NCBI GenBank assembly: GCA_016793445.1
Contig: JAEUME010000006.1
Span: 1 to 64,000 of the forward strand
Source: Hyphomicrobium sp.
GTDB lineage: Bacteria; Pseudomonadota; Alphaproteobacteria; Rhizobiales; Hyphomicrobiaceae
Direction of reading: 5' to 3'
Length of the DNA stretch: 64,000 nucleotides
The notes under the pieces were generated by a model. The model was given only the letters and a program-made list of their open reading frames with translations. It ran no database searches and was not told the origin of the DNA. The translations under genes and the position numbers were made by a program. How positions within the stretch are numbered: the first letter of the stretch is position 1; each line of letters begins with the position of its first letter. This document shows, one piece after another, positions 44,297 to 53,937 of the stretch.

Positions 44297-45535
44297 TCAG
44301 TCGGTGCGCATGTCAGACCGCTGCGTCTTGGCGGCCCTGCGCTTCCTCGCCCAGATCAACACGCCGGTCACCGAAATCACGCAAATCAAGATGCCTGTTA
44401 CACAAATCAGGATGCGACCAGGCAGCCCCAGCAATTGTCCGGAATGCAGCGGAAAGAGCACGGCGTTGAAGCGATCGCCTCCGCCTCCGGATTCCGTTCC
44501 CGCACGCCCGGCCACAGCGCCTGTCGCTCCGTCCAGGTAAACCAGCTCGTGGCGGACACGGAACCATTCGTCTCTAGCATTCGGATGCCCGAAGTCGACG
44601 CGAAACACACCGCGCTCCCGGTCGTAGGAAATGAACTTCGGCTGCAAATCTGCGGCCCCAACCGGGAGATTGTTCCTTGCTGAGCTAAGCGCATCCGTGA
44701 ACGAGAGGCGTTCGCGGCGCGCGACGACTCCTGGAAATTCCTCTAGTTCTGGCACCACGGTCGCGAAAACGTTGACGATCGGATTGAAGACCTCGCGCGG
44801 GAGATTGAGGTAGACGCTGGTCAAAGCCAGCATGCCAAGCAGCAACCACAGCCATAGCCCGAACGCGCGATGCAGGTCGAACGTGATGCGAAAGGGGCTG
44901 CCTCCGACTTTTATGAGCCATGCGGGCTTCCAGCGCCCCCACCACGCGCGTGCGCGCGGCAAGGCAACCTGAGGTGTCTGCTCGGCGTTGGCCGAGCGCC
45001 GGTTGGGAAACGTCAGATAGGCCCCGACGAAGTTGTCGAAGAACCACAGGATCGCGGCACCACCCATGACCCACAAACCCCACACTTCAGGCAGGTGGAG
45101 GGAATAGTGCAGGCTATATACGAACGACATAATCCGCGGCGCATCAAGACCGAACGTGCCGAGTTCGCGCGCCCCCAGAAAGCGACCGTCGTAGGGATCG
45201 ATGTAAGCCTCGTTGACATCGAGCTGGTGGGCAACTCCGGTTTCCGGATTGATGCGGCCTTCGACGCCAACGCCAATCGACTGGCCTGGACTCCCCGCAA
45301 AGCGAATCCCGGTTGCAATGGAATTCGCAATTCCCTCCTCGGCGCTACGAGCCAGTGCATCGGGATTAAGGTAAACCCCGGCGCGTTCGGGAACTGTCAA
45401 CAGGCTTGGGTTCAGCCAAGCATCCAGCTCATCGTAGAAGGCCAGCAATGAGCCGGTCAGGCCGGCGACACTCAGGAAGAATGCCAGGCAAAGTCCCGCC
45501 CAGCGGTGCACGATGACCCACAGTCTTCGCGACAT
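44297..45535 (-). CDS. PepSY-associated membrane protein
   Basis: The 412-residue protein begins with an HRWAGL-type membrane segment (VIVHRWAGLCLAFFLSVAGLTG). It has large periplasmic PepSY-like parts (LDVNEAYIDPYDGRFLG) and further membrane helices, four in all, ending with ICVTGILICVISVTGVLIW. Genes like this often accompany TonB siderophore receptors, and it lies 107 bases upstream of one here. A proposed role is reduction or release of iron at the inner membrane. Confidence 0.85.
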   Translation of the reverse strand: MSRRLWVIVHRWAGLCLAFFLSVAGLTGSLLAFYDELDAWLNPSLLTVPERAGVYLNPDALARSAEEGIANSIATGIRFAGSPGQSIGVGVEGRINPETGVAHQLDVNEAYIDPYDGRFLGARELGTFGLDAPRIMSFVYSLHYSLHLPEVWGLWVMGGAAILWFFDNFVGAYLTFPNRRSANAEQTPQVALPRARAWWGRWKPAWLIKVGGSPFRITFDLHRAFGLWLWLLLGMLALTSVYLNLPREVFNPIVNVFATVVPELEEFPGVVARRERLSFTDALSSARNNLPVGAADLQPKFISYDRERGVFRVDFGHPNARDEWFRVRHELVYLDGATGAVAGRAGTESGGGGDRFNAVLFPLHSGQLLGLPGRILICVTGILICVISVTGVLIWARKRRAAKTQRSDMRTD

Positions 45536-46112
45536 GTGCTCTCTCAGATTGCGCAGCGCAGCCTATGACGAAGACACGCAACGGCATGGCAGCTATCCGC
45601 AACGGACCTACCATGGTGACACTGTTCGTCAATCCTAGGCTGGGAGGAGCTAATCTGGCTTACCGCGGACACCGCAGATTTCCAGATCAACCAGCGGCAC
45701 GTCGAAAGCACTTGCCGCTTAACGCGGCTTTCCAGCCCCTTCGCAGGCTTATTGCTGCGATGATGATGCTTAAGGCCGCTTATCGTCGGCTTTGACGGAC
45801 CGAGGACTGCGGAGCGGCAGCTCCTACCTTGTACAGGCTTCGCCTGATAGCTTTAACCGTCCCATTGAGCGCGGGTGCAGGAAACCCTTAGCCGATGATT
45901 TTGCCGTAATCTCATCTGACAATTTCACTCCAGTCTCGTTCGGGGAAAACCCAGCTACCTCTGGTCGCTACACAAAAGACTGGGCCTTGAAATCGGCAGT
46001 CATAATCACATGGCCCCTCCATGCTCTGAAATCTTTCTGACAGACTTCCGGCCTTCTGCTAGCGTTCTTGAACCCAAGCCGAGGCACAAACGCCTTTAAG
46101 TAGTGAACGAGT
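45536..46112. other. intergenic region between PepSY gene and lpxD
   Basis: This stretch of about 575 bases between divergent genes has several short frames but none with a credible start, signal peptide or family match. It should carry the promoters of both flanking genes. No Fur-like box was identified with confidence. Confidence 0.4.
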
Positions 46113-47150
46113 ATGATCCATCCAGGCTTCTTTGATCGCGCAGGTCCTTTCACCATCGATGTCATCGCTCAGGCGATCGGCGCTACGCTCAGCGAAGGCG
46201 CGGACAGGGATCGTGAGATCGAAGACATTCGGCCGCTGCACAGTGCAGGTCCCGAACACCTCTCTTTTTTCGACAACGCGAAATACGCGAGCGCACTTGG
46301 GCTTACGCACGCTGGTGCCTGCATCGTTGCGAGCAGCTTTGCAAATCGTGCCCCGCCATCAACCATCATTATGACTGCGTCCGTTCCGTATCGTTCGTTT
46401 GCAAGAGCTATGACGCTGTTCTACGCAGACGCGCTTCATACGAAAGCGGCCAATGTACCTGCCAACCTGAGCACGCCCTTCGTCCATGAAACAGCCAAAA
46501 TCAGCGCGAGTTGCGTCATTGAACCCGGCGCGGTTGTTGGGCGCGAGGCCGTCATCGGTGATAGAACCAAGGTGGCCGCCGGGGCCGTCGTGGGATATCG
46601 CGTCATGATCGGAGAGGACTGCTACATCGGTGCGAACAGCACCGTTACGCACGCCCTCGTCGGAGACCGGGTGATCATTCACCCGGGCGCGCGCATTGGC
46701 CAGGATGGCTTTGGCTTTGCCATGGGAAAGCAGGGTCACGAGAAGATTGCCCAGATCGGGTGCGTGCGGATAGGCAACGACGTTGAGATAGGCGCAAACA
46801 CGACCGTCGATCGTGGATCGCTTGCAGACACCATCATCGGTGATGGCACCAAGATCGATAACCTCGTGCAAATTGCCCACAATGTTGTCATCGGCAAACA
46901 TTGCGTGATCGTGGCGCAGAGCGGCATTGCCGGCTCCAGCCAGCTCGGTGATTACGTGGTGATGGGCGCACAGTCCGGAATCCTTGGACACGTGAAAATC
47001 GGGCAAGGCGCGCAGATTGCCGGTATGGCGCACGTGAAGGATGATGTCCCAGCAGGTGCCCGAATGGGTGGCACGCCTGCCCGCCCGTTCGCAGAGTGGG
47101 CCCGCGAAGTTGCCGCACTCAAGCTTTTGGGACGCAGGCGCTCGCCCTAG
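46113..47150 (+). CDS. lpxD: UDP-3-O-acylglucosamine N-acyltransferase LpxD
   Basis: The 345-residue protein has an N-terminal uridine-binding domain (residues to about 110, [13 protein letters not shown]). A left-handed beta-helix of hexapeptide repeats follows, with the active-site His in [11 protein letters not shown] and the lipid A-type IGQDGFGFA. LpxD adds the second 3-hydroxyacyl chain in lipid A synthesis. It stands alone here, not in the usual lpxD-fabZ-lpxA-lpxB set, so it may be a second copy. Confidence 0.93.
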   Translation: MIHPGFFDRAGPFTIDVIAQAIGATLSEGADRDREIEDIRPLHSAGPEHLSFFDNAKYASALGLTHAGACIVASSFANRAPPSTIIMTASVPYRSFARAMTLFYADALHTKAANVPANLSTPFVHETAKISASCVIEPGAVVGREAVIGDRTKVAAGAVVGYRVMIGEDCYIGANSTVTHALVGDRVIIHPGARIGQDGFGFAMGKQGHEKIAQIGCVRIGNDVEIGANTTVDRGSLADTIIGDGTKIDNLVQIAHNVVIGKHCVIVAQSGIAGSSQLGDYVVMGAQSGILGHVKIGQGAQIAGMAHVKDDVPAGARMGGTPARPFAEWAREVAALKLLGRRRSP

Positions 47151-47198
47151 CACATGTTGTCCCGCCGCAGGCAGCACCACGGAATGTTGCGGACTTGC

Positions 47199-47233
47199 TA
47201 ATACGCAGAATTTTCCTAATACGCAGAATTTTC
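47199..47233. repeat. tandem 17-base repeat
   Basis: The unit taatacgcagaattttc occurs twice (47199-47215 and 47217-47233) with one base between, downstream of lpxD. Its function is unknown; it may be a protein-binding site or a replication-slippage product. Confidence 0.8.
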
Positions 47234-47305
47234 ACAAGGACGAAGGCTGCCGCTTTCGCTACCGATAAAAACTAATACGAAACGCAGCTTTGTCCGCTGG
47301 TCGCG

Positions 47306-47542
47306 TTAAGCGCGAACCGAAAGTTCCGATTCCTTCGCCACGCGCTCGAACACTTCCGCGATCGACTTGATACGATACTCCTGCTCACCCTGATCGCGCG
47401 GCAAGGCCTTCAACACCTTGTATTCGCGAATGGAAGCAGGAACTGTCGCTCGCGCAGGGTTGAAGTCGACCAACTGACCAATTCTGAATTTAGTCTGTAT
47501 CAAAATGACGTCTCCGGGTTCCAAGTTTTTCAACTCTAGCAT
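47306..47542 (-). CDS. small cytoplasmic protein of unknown function
   Basis: The 78-residue protein (MLELKNLEPGDVILIQTKF at the start, EYRIKSIAEVFERVAKESEL near the end) lacks a signal peptide or membrane segment. The composition is ordinary for a real protein. I do not recognise the family. Confidence 0.5.
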   Translation of the reverse strand: MLELKNLEPGDVILIQTKFRIGQLVDFNPARATVPASIREYKVLKALPRDQGEQEYRIKSIAEVFERVAKESELSVRA

Positions 47543-47843
47543 GCCTTAGCTAGCAACCCTCGCTATTTCTTCCCTACCGCACGATGGGCCGCAGCTGAGC
47601 CTCCCCGTAGATGTGACGGCAATGATCTTGCGCCAAAATGCACGTAGGATGGAATTCGTTAGGTTTACCAAATTGGCCGTGCTATGCACGCCAATCGATG
47701 ATGGCCGGATGTTCGGGCCGCTACGCTTCGGCGCAGTCGAGCGCAAACTCAAAATCTCTCCCAAAATCGAGACAACGGATGCCCGTGTTGGATCACGTGC
47801 GCTGCCGTCATTTTCATTCTCAGAAAAAATACAGGACAATCCT

Positions 47844-48053
47844 ATGATCACTGGTACCGTCAAGTTCTATAACGACCAAAAGGGTTTCGGCTTCATTGCA
47901 CCCGACAGCGGTGAAACGGACGTGTTTGTACACGCTACGGCCCTCGAGCGCGCCGGCATGCACACCCTGAGCCAGGGTCAAAAAGTATCCTTCGATACCG
48001 CGCGCGACAGCCGCTCAGGCAAGATCGCCGTCAGCAATATCCAGCCCGCCTGA
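47844..48053 (+). CDS. cspA: cold shock protein (CspA family)
   Basis: The 69-residue protein has both RNA-binding motifs, KGFGFI and DVFVH, in a single cold shock domain. It acts as an RNA chaperone. The ATG at 47844 with AGGA upstream is used; the longer frame from 47613 is rejected because the family starts here. The long upstream gap may be a regulatory leader, as in other csp genes (inference). Confidence 0.93.
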   Translation: MITGTVKFYNDQKGFGFIAPDSGETDVFVHATALERAGMHTLSQGQKVSFDTARDSRSGKIAVSNIQPA

Positions 48054-48254
48054 GCGACCAAAAAAGGCAGGTGTTGAACATCTTTTCTCGCCTGCCCGGC
48101 CTTGATCTTTGCTGGCATTTCCCAATGTGCGCTCCCAAGCGGACGCGTGTCCATGGGTCTCAGTAGCCAGTGCCGATCGGTGCCCCAAGGTTAGCTCCGG
48201 CCGGCGCATACCTGCGCCAAGCGGCCCGGCGCAAAGCTACGCGCCTCCAAAGCC

Positions 48255-48509
48255 CTATATCAACTTGCTCGGCGTCGAGATCTGAACGCCGCCGCACCCG
48301 GGGTGGCTGCTCTCGTGATAGGCTTCGACCTCGATCAATCCCGAGCCGTGTGCCTCGTAGCCACTCCAGTGACAGCGCTGATCAAGATTTCCGAGGCGCT
48401 TCTTCACATCCCGTCGCGCCTCAACAAGTGTGCAGTATTCACGCCGGTTTTCACGGAACCCCTCAGCGAAAACGCGGTTGGGCGGGTAACTGTAGACGAT
48501 ATACGTCAT
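48255..48509 (-). CDS. small protein of unknown function
   Basis: The 84-residue protein (TYIVYSYPPNRVFAEGF, TLVEARRDVKKRLGN, then ESSHPGCGGVQIST) has no signal peptide. It has several Cys/His residues (REYCTLVEA, RCHWSG, HPGCGG) that could bind a metal. Not recognised. Confidence 0.45.
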   Translation of the reverse strand: MTYIVYSYPPNRVFAEGFRENRREYCTLVEARRDVKKRLGNLDQRCHWSGYEAHGSGLIEVEAYHESSHPGCGGVQISTPSKLI

Positions 48510-49171
48510 GACGGTGTCCTTTTGCAGGGGCGGAGTCGCCCCAGGGTGACCCGGGCGTCATCGCTTTTGATCACCCACAACGCGCGAGCGCCGATCGACC
48601 AATGCAGTGGTTGTAACTTAGCGATTTCCAACACTGTCGCCTCCATAAGGAATCGCTGACAGCGCACACAGCGCAAGCAATCAGATCAACTAAATCTTAG
48701 AACACATTAAGCGCAAAGTCCCTCGGCAATATCGGGCGGGGCGCCGCAATCGACGATGTCGAACGGATCAATCCATTTAGACGCGAAACCGGTTTGCCGA
48801 GGCTGAAGGCCGTTCTGGTCGTGGCCTCGACTCCTCTTGCTCTCAGGGGCCCTCCGCCGCTCACCAATACTAGGCCCGGGATGGGTTGCGATTTTTGCGC
48901 TGTTCATTGAAAAGTTGGCGGGTAGGACAGGCGTCTCCGTCAGTATCAAACGTACTTCATATTCTCAGAACCGGAAAGTTTTCCGGTCCGAAATCGAACC
49001 CTTGCGGCGCGCGCGTCTCGCACCGCTGCGCGAACGTGAAATTCCATTCCAGCCGTCCCTTTCCAACCGTCCCTTGGGAACTAATAAGTTAAGCAGAACT
49101 TCTTCGTTTATGCGCTCTGCGGCAGCATCTAGCGTGCCCGCAAGTCAACGCCAATCGAAGAGGTCCAATTC
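48510..49171. other. long intergenic region upstream of the sulfate-binding gene
   Basis: About 660 bases with no credible gene. Short frames here lack family resemblance and good starts. No repeat or riboswitch was recognised by eye. Confidence 0.4.
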
Positions 49172-50200
49172 ATGCATCGCAATCGTTTGTCTCGCCGCAC
49201 GACACTGGCATTCGGCCTTGCGGCGGGAGTCGCCGTCTTTGCCGCCGGTGCATATGCGGCCGACGTCTCCATTCTAAATGTCTCCTATGATCCAACCCGC
49301 GAACTTTATCAGGACTACAACGTCGCCTTTGCCAAGCACTGGAAAGCGCAAACGGGCGATAACGTCACTATCAAGCAGTCGCACGGCGGTTCCGGCAAGC
49401 AGGCCCGCGCGGTGATCGATGGCCTTGAGGCGGATGTTGTGACGCTTGCGCTCGCGGGCGATGTGGATCAACTCTACAAGCATGGCGGGCTCATCCCCGC
49501 GGACTGGCAGAAACGGCTCGCCAACAACTCCGCCCCTTACACCTCGACCATCGTCTTCCTCGTGCGCAAGGGCAACCCGAAGGGCATCAAGGATTGGACC
49601 GATCTGGGCAAGGACGGCATTGAGGTTGTCACACCAAATCCGAAGACGTCGGGTGGCGCACGCTGGAACTACCTGGCGGCATGGGGCTATGCGCTCAAGG
49701 CCGATGGCGGCAGCGAGGAGAAGGCACGCGACCTCGTTACGCGCATCTACAGGAATACAAAAGTTCTCGATAGCGGCGCGCGCGGATCACTCACGACCTT
49801 CACCGAACGCGGCATCGGAGATGTGCTGATCTCCTGGGAAAACGAGGCCTATCTCGCATCCAAGGAGCTCGGCGCCGACAAGTTCGAAATCATCACGCCG
49901 ACCGTTTCGATTCTTGCTGAACCCTCGATTGCCGTCGTCGACAAGGTGGTCGACAAGCGCGGCACGCGCAAGGTAGCCGAAGCCTACCTCAACTACCTTT
50001 ATTCGCCCGAGGGCCAGGACATCGCCGGCAAGCACTACTACCGCCCGCGCGATCCGCAGGTTGCGGAGAAGTACAAGGCGCAGTTCAGCCCGACGAAGCT
50101 CTTCACGATCGATGAGGTGTTTGGCGGCTGGACGGCTGCCCAGGAGGTCCACTTCAAGGACGGCGGGGTCTTCGACCAGATCTTCGGAAAGAAGAGCTGA
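49172..50200 (+). CDS. sulfate/thiosulfate-binding periplasmic protein
   Basis: The 342-residue protein has a signal peptide (a Tat-like SRRTT start, ending AYAAD). Sulfate-binding protein blocks follow: [42 protein letters not shown], and [21 protein letters not shown]. It matches Sbp/CysP of the sulfate ABC transporter. The permease and ATPase genes are not nearby, so it may serve a transporter encoded elsewhere. Confidence 0.92.
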   Translation: MHRNRLSRRTTLAFGLAAGVAVFAAGAYAADVSILNVSYDPTRELYQDYNVAFAKHWKAQTGDNVTIKQSHGGSGKQARAVIDGLEADVVTLALAGDVDQLYKHGGLIPADWQKRLANNSAPYTSTIVFLVRKGNPKGIKDWTDLGKDGIEVVTPNPKTSGGARWNYLAAWGYALKADGGSEEKARDLVTRIYRNTKVLDSGARGSLTTFTERGIGDVLISWENEAYLASKELGADKFEIITPTVSILAEPSIAVVDKVVDKRGTRKVAEAYLNYLYSPEGQDIAGKHYYRPRDPQVAEKYKAQFSPTKLFTIDEVFGGWTAAQEVHFKDGGVFDQIFGKKS

Positions 50201-50290
50201 CACACTGAAATTCGTGTGCTGCTCCGGCAGCTCTTTCGGGATGGTCACCGGAGCAGCGCACGATCTGAAGCTTAACGAAGGAGCCTTCTC

Positions 50291-50431
50291 ATGCCGAAAA
50301 GCACAATCGACGAGACGCGGCGCGCATTGAAGTCGTTCTTCGCCTCTGCACGCCTCATCCTGAAGGCCTTTCACGACCGCCTTTGTTCCTGTCCAGGCTC
50401 AGCCATGCGCTGCCAGGAGGCAGCGGCTTGA
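50291..50431 (+). CDS. possible 46-residue small protein
   Basis: An ATG with AAGGAG ten bases upstream opens a 46-codon frame (MPKSTIDETRRALKSFF, then FHDRLCSCPGSAMRCQ). It lies 90 bases after the sulfate-binding gene. The good ribosome site and two Cys clusters make it worth listing; no family is recognised. Confidence 0.35.
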   Translation: MPKSTIDETRRALKSFFASARLILKAFHDRLCSCPGSAMRCQEAAA

Positions 50432-50475
50432 AATCGAGCAGTCGACCGAGCTTTGAACGAAGGAACATATCAGTC

Positions 50476-51192
50476 ATGACCACGACACTTATCATTCCTG
50501 GATTGAATTCCAGCGGCCCCTCGCACTGGCAAACCTGGTTGGAGGAACGCATCCCCCGAACGGCCCGCGTGACCCAAAGTGATTGGCAAGACGCCGATCT
50601 GCCAGGGTGGGCGAGCCGCGTCCGCCGCGAGATTTCCCGGGCCTCCGGACCTGTCTTCATCGTTGCGCACAGCTTTGGGGCACTTGCTGCGGTACAGGCG
50701 GCGCAAGACCATGCGCACCGCGTTTCGGGTGCATTACTCGTGGCCCCTGCCGATCCAGAAAAGTTCGGCGTGACAGAGTATCTGCCGTCGGAACCACTCG
50801 CCTTTCCGACCATGGTTGTTGCCAGCACCAACGATCCTTGGATGGCCGTCGAGCGTGCCGCCCAGTGGGCTGGTCTTTGGGGAGCAGAGTTCGTCAATCT
50901 GGGCCCTGTTGGGCACATCAATGCCGATTCCGGTTTCGGGCCGTGGCCTGAAGCGCTGGCGCTTATCGCGCGGCTGCAACGGAAGGGTGACACGCGCGAG
51001 ACCCAGCTGGCTCGCGGCGAGACACGCGTATTCAAGCGCGCGCGAGCCGCACGATCGCAAGCGAGCGCCGCAGCTCGAACACGCGCCATCCCGGCGCATA
51101 ACGGCGACCTCATGCACGCTGCCGTGCTCCTGCAGGATGCCGGTTGGCGAGTCACACCGCCCAAACCCTGGGCGCGTGTTGCGAGCGCGTAA
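50476..51192 (+). CDS. RBBP9/YdeN-type alpha/beta hydrolase
   Basis: The 238-residue protein starts TTTLIIPGLNSSGPSHWQTW. It has a nucleophile Ser in VAHSFGAL, Asp in ASTNDPW and His in VGHINADSGFGPWPEG-type context, the RBBP9/DUF1234 serine hydrolase set. The C-terminal 45 residues are an Arg/Ala-rich extension beyond the usual family length. The substrate is unknown. The start at 50476 matches the family. Confidence 0.85.
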   Translation: MTTTLIIPGLNSSGPSHWQTWLEERIPRTARVTQSDWQDADLPGWASRVRREISRASGPVFIVAHSFGALAAVQAAQDHAHRVSGALLVAPADPEKFGVTEYLPSEPLAFPTMVVASTNDPWMAVERAAQWAGLWGAEFVNLGPVGHINADSGFGPWPEALALIARLQRKGDTRETQLARGETRVFKRARAARSQASAAARTRAIPAHNGDLMHAAVLLQDAGWRVTPPKPWARVASA

Positions 51193-51316
51193 CGCCAATA
51201 AAACGGAAGTTTTCGGGGTTGCCGGGAGGGACGTTGACCGCGTGGTGTGAGTCTGAGAGCAAATTTGCAATGGCCCGGTTATGGGCAAATCACAGATGAA
51301 TGGATGGGGGTCATCA

Positions 51317-52711
51317 ATGGTTCGCATGGGAGTACGAAGGGGGAGCGCGCTGGCGCTTGCATCAGTGGCTGCGGCACTGGCCGGTGGGGGAACGCCGGTT
51401 GCCGCAGCCGACTTAGGCGGAAACTGCTGCGCGGACCTGGAGGAGCGGATCGCCGAGCTTGAAGCTACGACCGTCCGCAAGGGAAATCGCAAGGTGTCGC
51501 TCGAGGTGTCCGGGCACATCAACGAAGCACTCATCTGGTGGGATGACGGCTTCGAGAGCAACCTTTACCAGGTTACGAATGACAACTCACGGTCTCGCGT
51601 CCGGTTTGTCGGCAAAGCAAAGATCAATGGCGATTGGGAGGCCGGTTACAAAATCGAGATTGGTGTGCGGACAGCAAACTCCAAGCGGTTCGATCAGAAT
51701 GATACCGACGGTTCGCTGGCCGATCCCGCCAATGTCGGCCTCGATGTACGCGACACGTACTGGTTCGTGAAAAGCAAGAGCCTCGGCGCATTATCGGTTG
51801 GTCTTCAGTCATCGGCGACAGATCAGATCACCGAGGTCAACCTGACACAGACCAAGGATTTCTCGAAATATTCAGACGTCGAGGATACGGGACTCGGGTT
51901 GCGGCTGCGGTCGCCCGACGGAGGCCTCAGCTCGCTCGCCTGGCGCCGTCTGATCGGCGACTCAGGCGATCAGCCTGGCGAGGGCGAAAAGCGCGCCCAG
52001 GCCGTGAAATATGAAACCCCTACGTTCCAGGGGTTCTCGGCCTCGGCCTCCTGGGGCGAAGATGACTACTGGGATATTGCGCTGCGCTACGCAGGCGAGT
52101 TCTCGGGCTTCAAGATTGCGGCCGGTATCGGTTACCTGGAGATGACGGACGGAGGCTACACCAATACCGAATGCAACGCGCGCGGTCAGGGTGTGCCCAG
52201 GGACGAGAAGTGCACCCAATTTGGCGGCTCTTTCAGCGTCGTGCATGAGTCCTCGGGCCTGTTTGTGAATTTTGGCGCAGGCCAGAAGACAGACGACGTG
52301 ATCAATACGACTCCGCTCTACGCCGGAGTGGCAGGTGTTGACGATCAGCAGTCCTTCTGGTCCATCCAGGCGGGCATCGAGAAGAAGTTCTACGATCTCG
52401 GCAAGACCACGATTTACGGCGAGTACTACGATTACAGCGGAGCGCCGATCGCGCGCACCATCGGAGCCACCGATGCGGTGAATCCGCTCGGTACGACAGC
52501 TGCCGTGTTTGATACTGGCGTGCAAGTCTGGGGCGTCGGCGTTGCGCAGGGCATCGATAGTGCCGCCATGACGGTCTACCTGTCATACCGGCACGTCGAA
52601 GGGGACCTCACCCTGAAAGGCGTCGCTGGCGGTGTCGCAAATGGCCCCATCGCAGAGGCGAGCTTTGAAGATCTCGATCTCGTCATGAGTGGCGCCATCA
52701 TCCGCTTCTGA
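51317..52711 (+). CDS. Rhizobiales-type outer-membrane porin
   Basis: The 464-residue protein has a signal peptide (ALASVAAALAGGGTPVAAAD) and a short coiled coil LEERIAELEATT. It begins its barrel with VRKGNRKVSLEVSGHINEALIWWDDG and ends in IIRF. These are features of the alphaproteobacterial porin family Porin_2. It forms diffusion channels. GGGGG about seven bases before 51317 favours that start. A strong terminator follows. Confidence 0.93.
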   Translation: MVRMGVRRGSALALASVAAALAGGGTPVAAADLGGNCCADLEERIAELEATTVRKGNRKVSLEVSGHINEALIWWDDGFESNLYQVTNDNSRSRVRFVGKAKINGDWEAGYKIEIGVRTANSKRFDQNDTDGSLADPANVGLDVRDTYWFVKSKSLGALSVGLQSSATDQITEVNLTQTKDFSKYSDVEDTGLGLRLRSPDGGLSSLAWRRLIGDSGDQPGEGEKRAQAVKYETPTFQGFSASASWGEDDYWDIALRYAGEFSGFKIAAGIGYLEMTDGGYTNTECNARGQGVPRDEKCTQFGGSFSVVHESSGLFVNFGAGQKTDDVINTTPLYAGVAGVDDQQSFWSIQAGIEKKFYDLGKTTIYGEYYDYSGAPIARTIGATDAVNPLGTTAAVFDTGVQVWGVGVAQGIDSAAMTVYLSYRHVEGDLTLKGVAGGVANGPIAEASFEDLDLVMSGAIIRF

Positions 52712-52732
52712 TCCTCCGGTCAGAGTTACCCG

Positions 52733-52766
52733 AAAGGAAGGGGTCACCCGGGCCCCTTCCTTTTTT
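52733..52766 (+). terminator. intrinsic terminator after the porin gene
   Basis: A ten-base perfect stem aaggaagggg/ccccttcctt with a nine-base loop runs into six T, 22 bases after the porin stop. This is a textbook Rho-independent terminator. Confidence 0.93.
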
Positions 52767-52879
52767 GCGCGAGCGATCGCCAATGTCCTGTGCGTGATAA
52801 GCTCATCACTTCTTCTTCGTTCCCACCGTTGTGGTCCGCCAATATGTTTCCCCATCAGGCAGACCATAACGGTGAGGCC

Positions 52880-53524
52880 ATGTTGCGCATGACGAAAGAG
52901 ACAGGGAAGGATCGCGGGGCCGATGATCCCGATTCGGCTCGTGCCGTCGCGCTCAACTGCGCACCTCCGGATGTAGCTTCCAATCTGCGCAAGATCCGCC
53001 ATCAGCAGGGCATGTCGCTCGAGACGCTGGCGCGTTTATCCGGCGTCAGCCGCGCGATGCTCGGACAGATTGAAACGGGCAAGAGCGTTCCGACGATCAA
53101 GCTGATCTGGAAGGTTGCCAAAGCGCTCGGTGTGCCGACGGCGACTTTGATCACAAGCCTTGCGGAATTGCCAGCCGCGGTCGTCGCCCACAGCGAGATC
53201 TCTACGATCACGAGCGCCGGCGGAGGCTTCGTGCTTCGTCCCTTCGAGGCAGCCAATTTCAGGCAGCCGTTCGAATTCAGCGAGGTGCTGGTCTCCCCCG
53301 GCCATCGCGAGGATCGCGCCGGAGGGCTTCTGGGTTCGCGCGCAACGCTGCTTGTCACGTCAGGATCGATCGACGTCCAGGTCGGCCAGGACGAACCGCA
53401 TCGGCTCCTTGAAGGGGACTCCATTCTGTTCCGGGCCGACGCTCCCCATCACATCTCCAACCCCGGCGTGATCCAGGCCAAGGGATACTTGGTCGTCAGT
53501 CCTCCCCGAAATTCCGGCCGGTGA
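52880..53524 (+). CDS. XRE-family regulator with C-terminal cupin
   Basis: The roughly 214-residue protein has an N-terminal helix-turn-helix (LRKIRHQQGMSLETLARLSGVSRAMLGQIETGKS). A cupin sensor domain follows (FSEVLVSPGHREDR, then LLEGDSILFRADAPHHISNPG). Such regulators sense small metabolites. The start is uncertain: ATGs at 52790, 52844, 52880 and 52889 are in frame. No obvious target sits downstream. Confidence 0.88.
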   Translation: MLRMTKETGKDRGADDPDSARAVALNCAPPDVASNLRKIRHQQGMSLETLARLSGVSRAMLGQIETGKSVPTIKLIWKVAKALGVPTATLITSLAELPAAVVAHSEISTITSAGGGFVLRPFEAANFRQPFEFSEVLVSPGHREDRAGGLLGSRATLLVTSGSIDVQVGQDEPHRLLEGDSILFRADAPHHISNPGVIQAKGYLVVSPPRNSGR

Positions 53525-53937
53525 AAAGGGACGGCGGCCGTTGTCAACATGACAGCTGCCGGATCAGTGTCGAACAATGCCGCGGCACTTTTTAGTCTGA
53601 TTGCTAGCCATTGAGACGCCCTGAGTCTTACGTCAGGACGTACTTGTTGCAGATATCCAAGCGCGACACTTGTGTGCACGATAGCGGCGCAATAGTTCGG
53701 CGGAGAACACGATGGCCGGCCGGGCTCGAACTCCTCCAGCTCATCGCCGAACAAAAACGAAGTCTGCGCGGGTTCATTCGCCGCTGACCGTTGGATGAGC
53801 TTTGGATCCAACCTCGTGAGGAAAGCCTTAGCGGGGGAACCACGCAATCTATATGATTGCGGCAGCGGACGCATTTGTCCTACTAACGAGCGACTTTGTG
53901 AACTGCGGACAGAAACACTGACTACGGAGGGGGTGCC
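53525..53937. other. intergenic region before cfa
   Basis: About 410 bases without a credible gene. The minus-strand frame that spans it overlaps the regulator gene and has no family resemblance. It presumably holds the cfa promoter; GGAGGGGG lies just before the cfa start. Confidence 0.4.

Noticed and set aside
53449..53874. 141-residue minus-strand frame between the XRE regulator and cfa
   Set aside because: It overlaps the regulator gene, has no clear ribosome site and no recognisable family.
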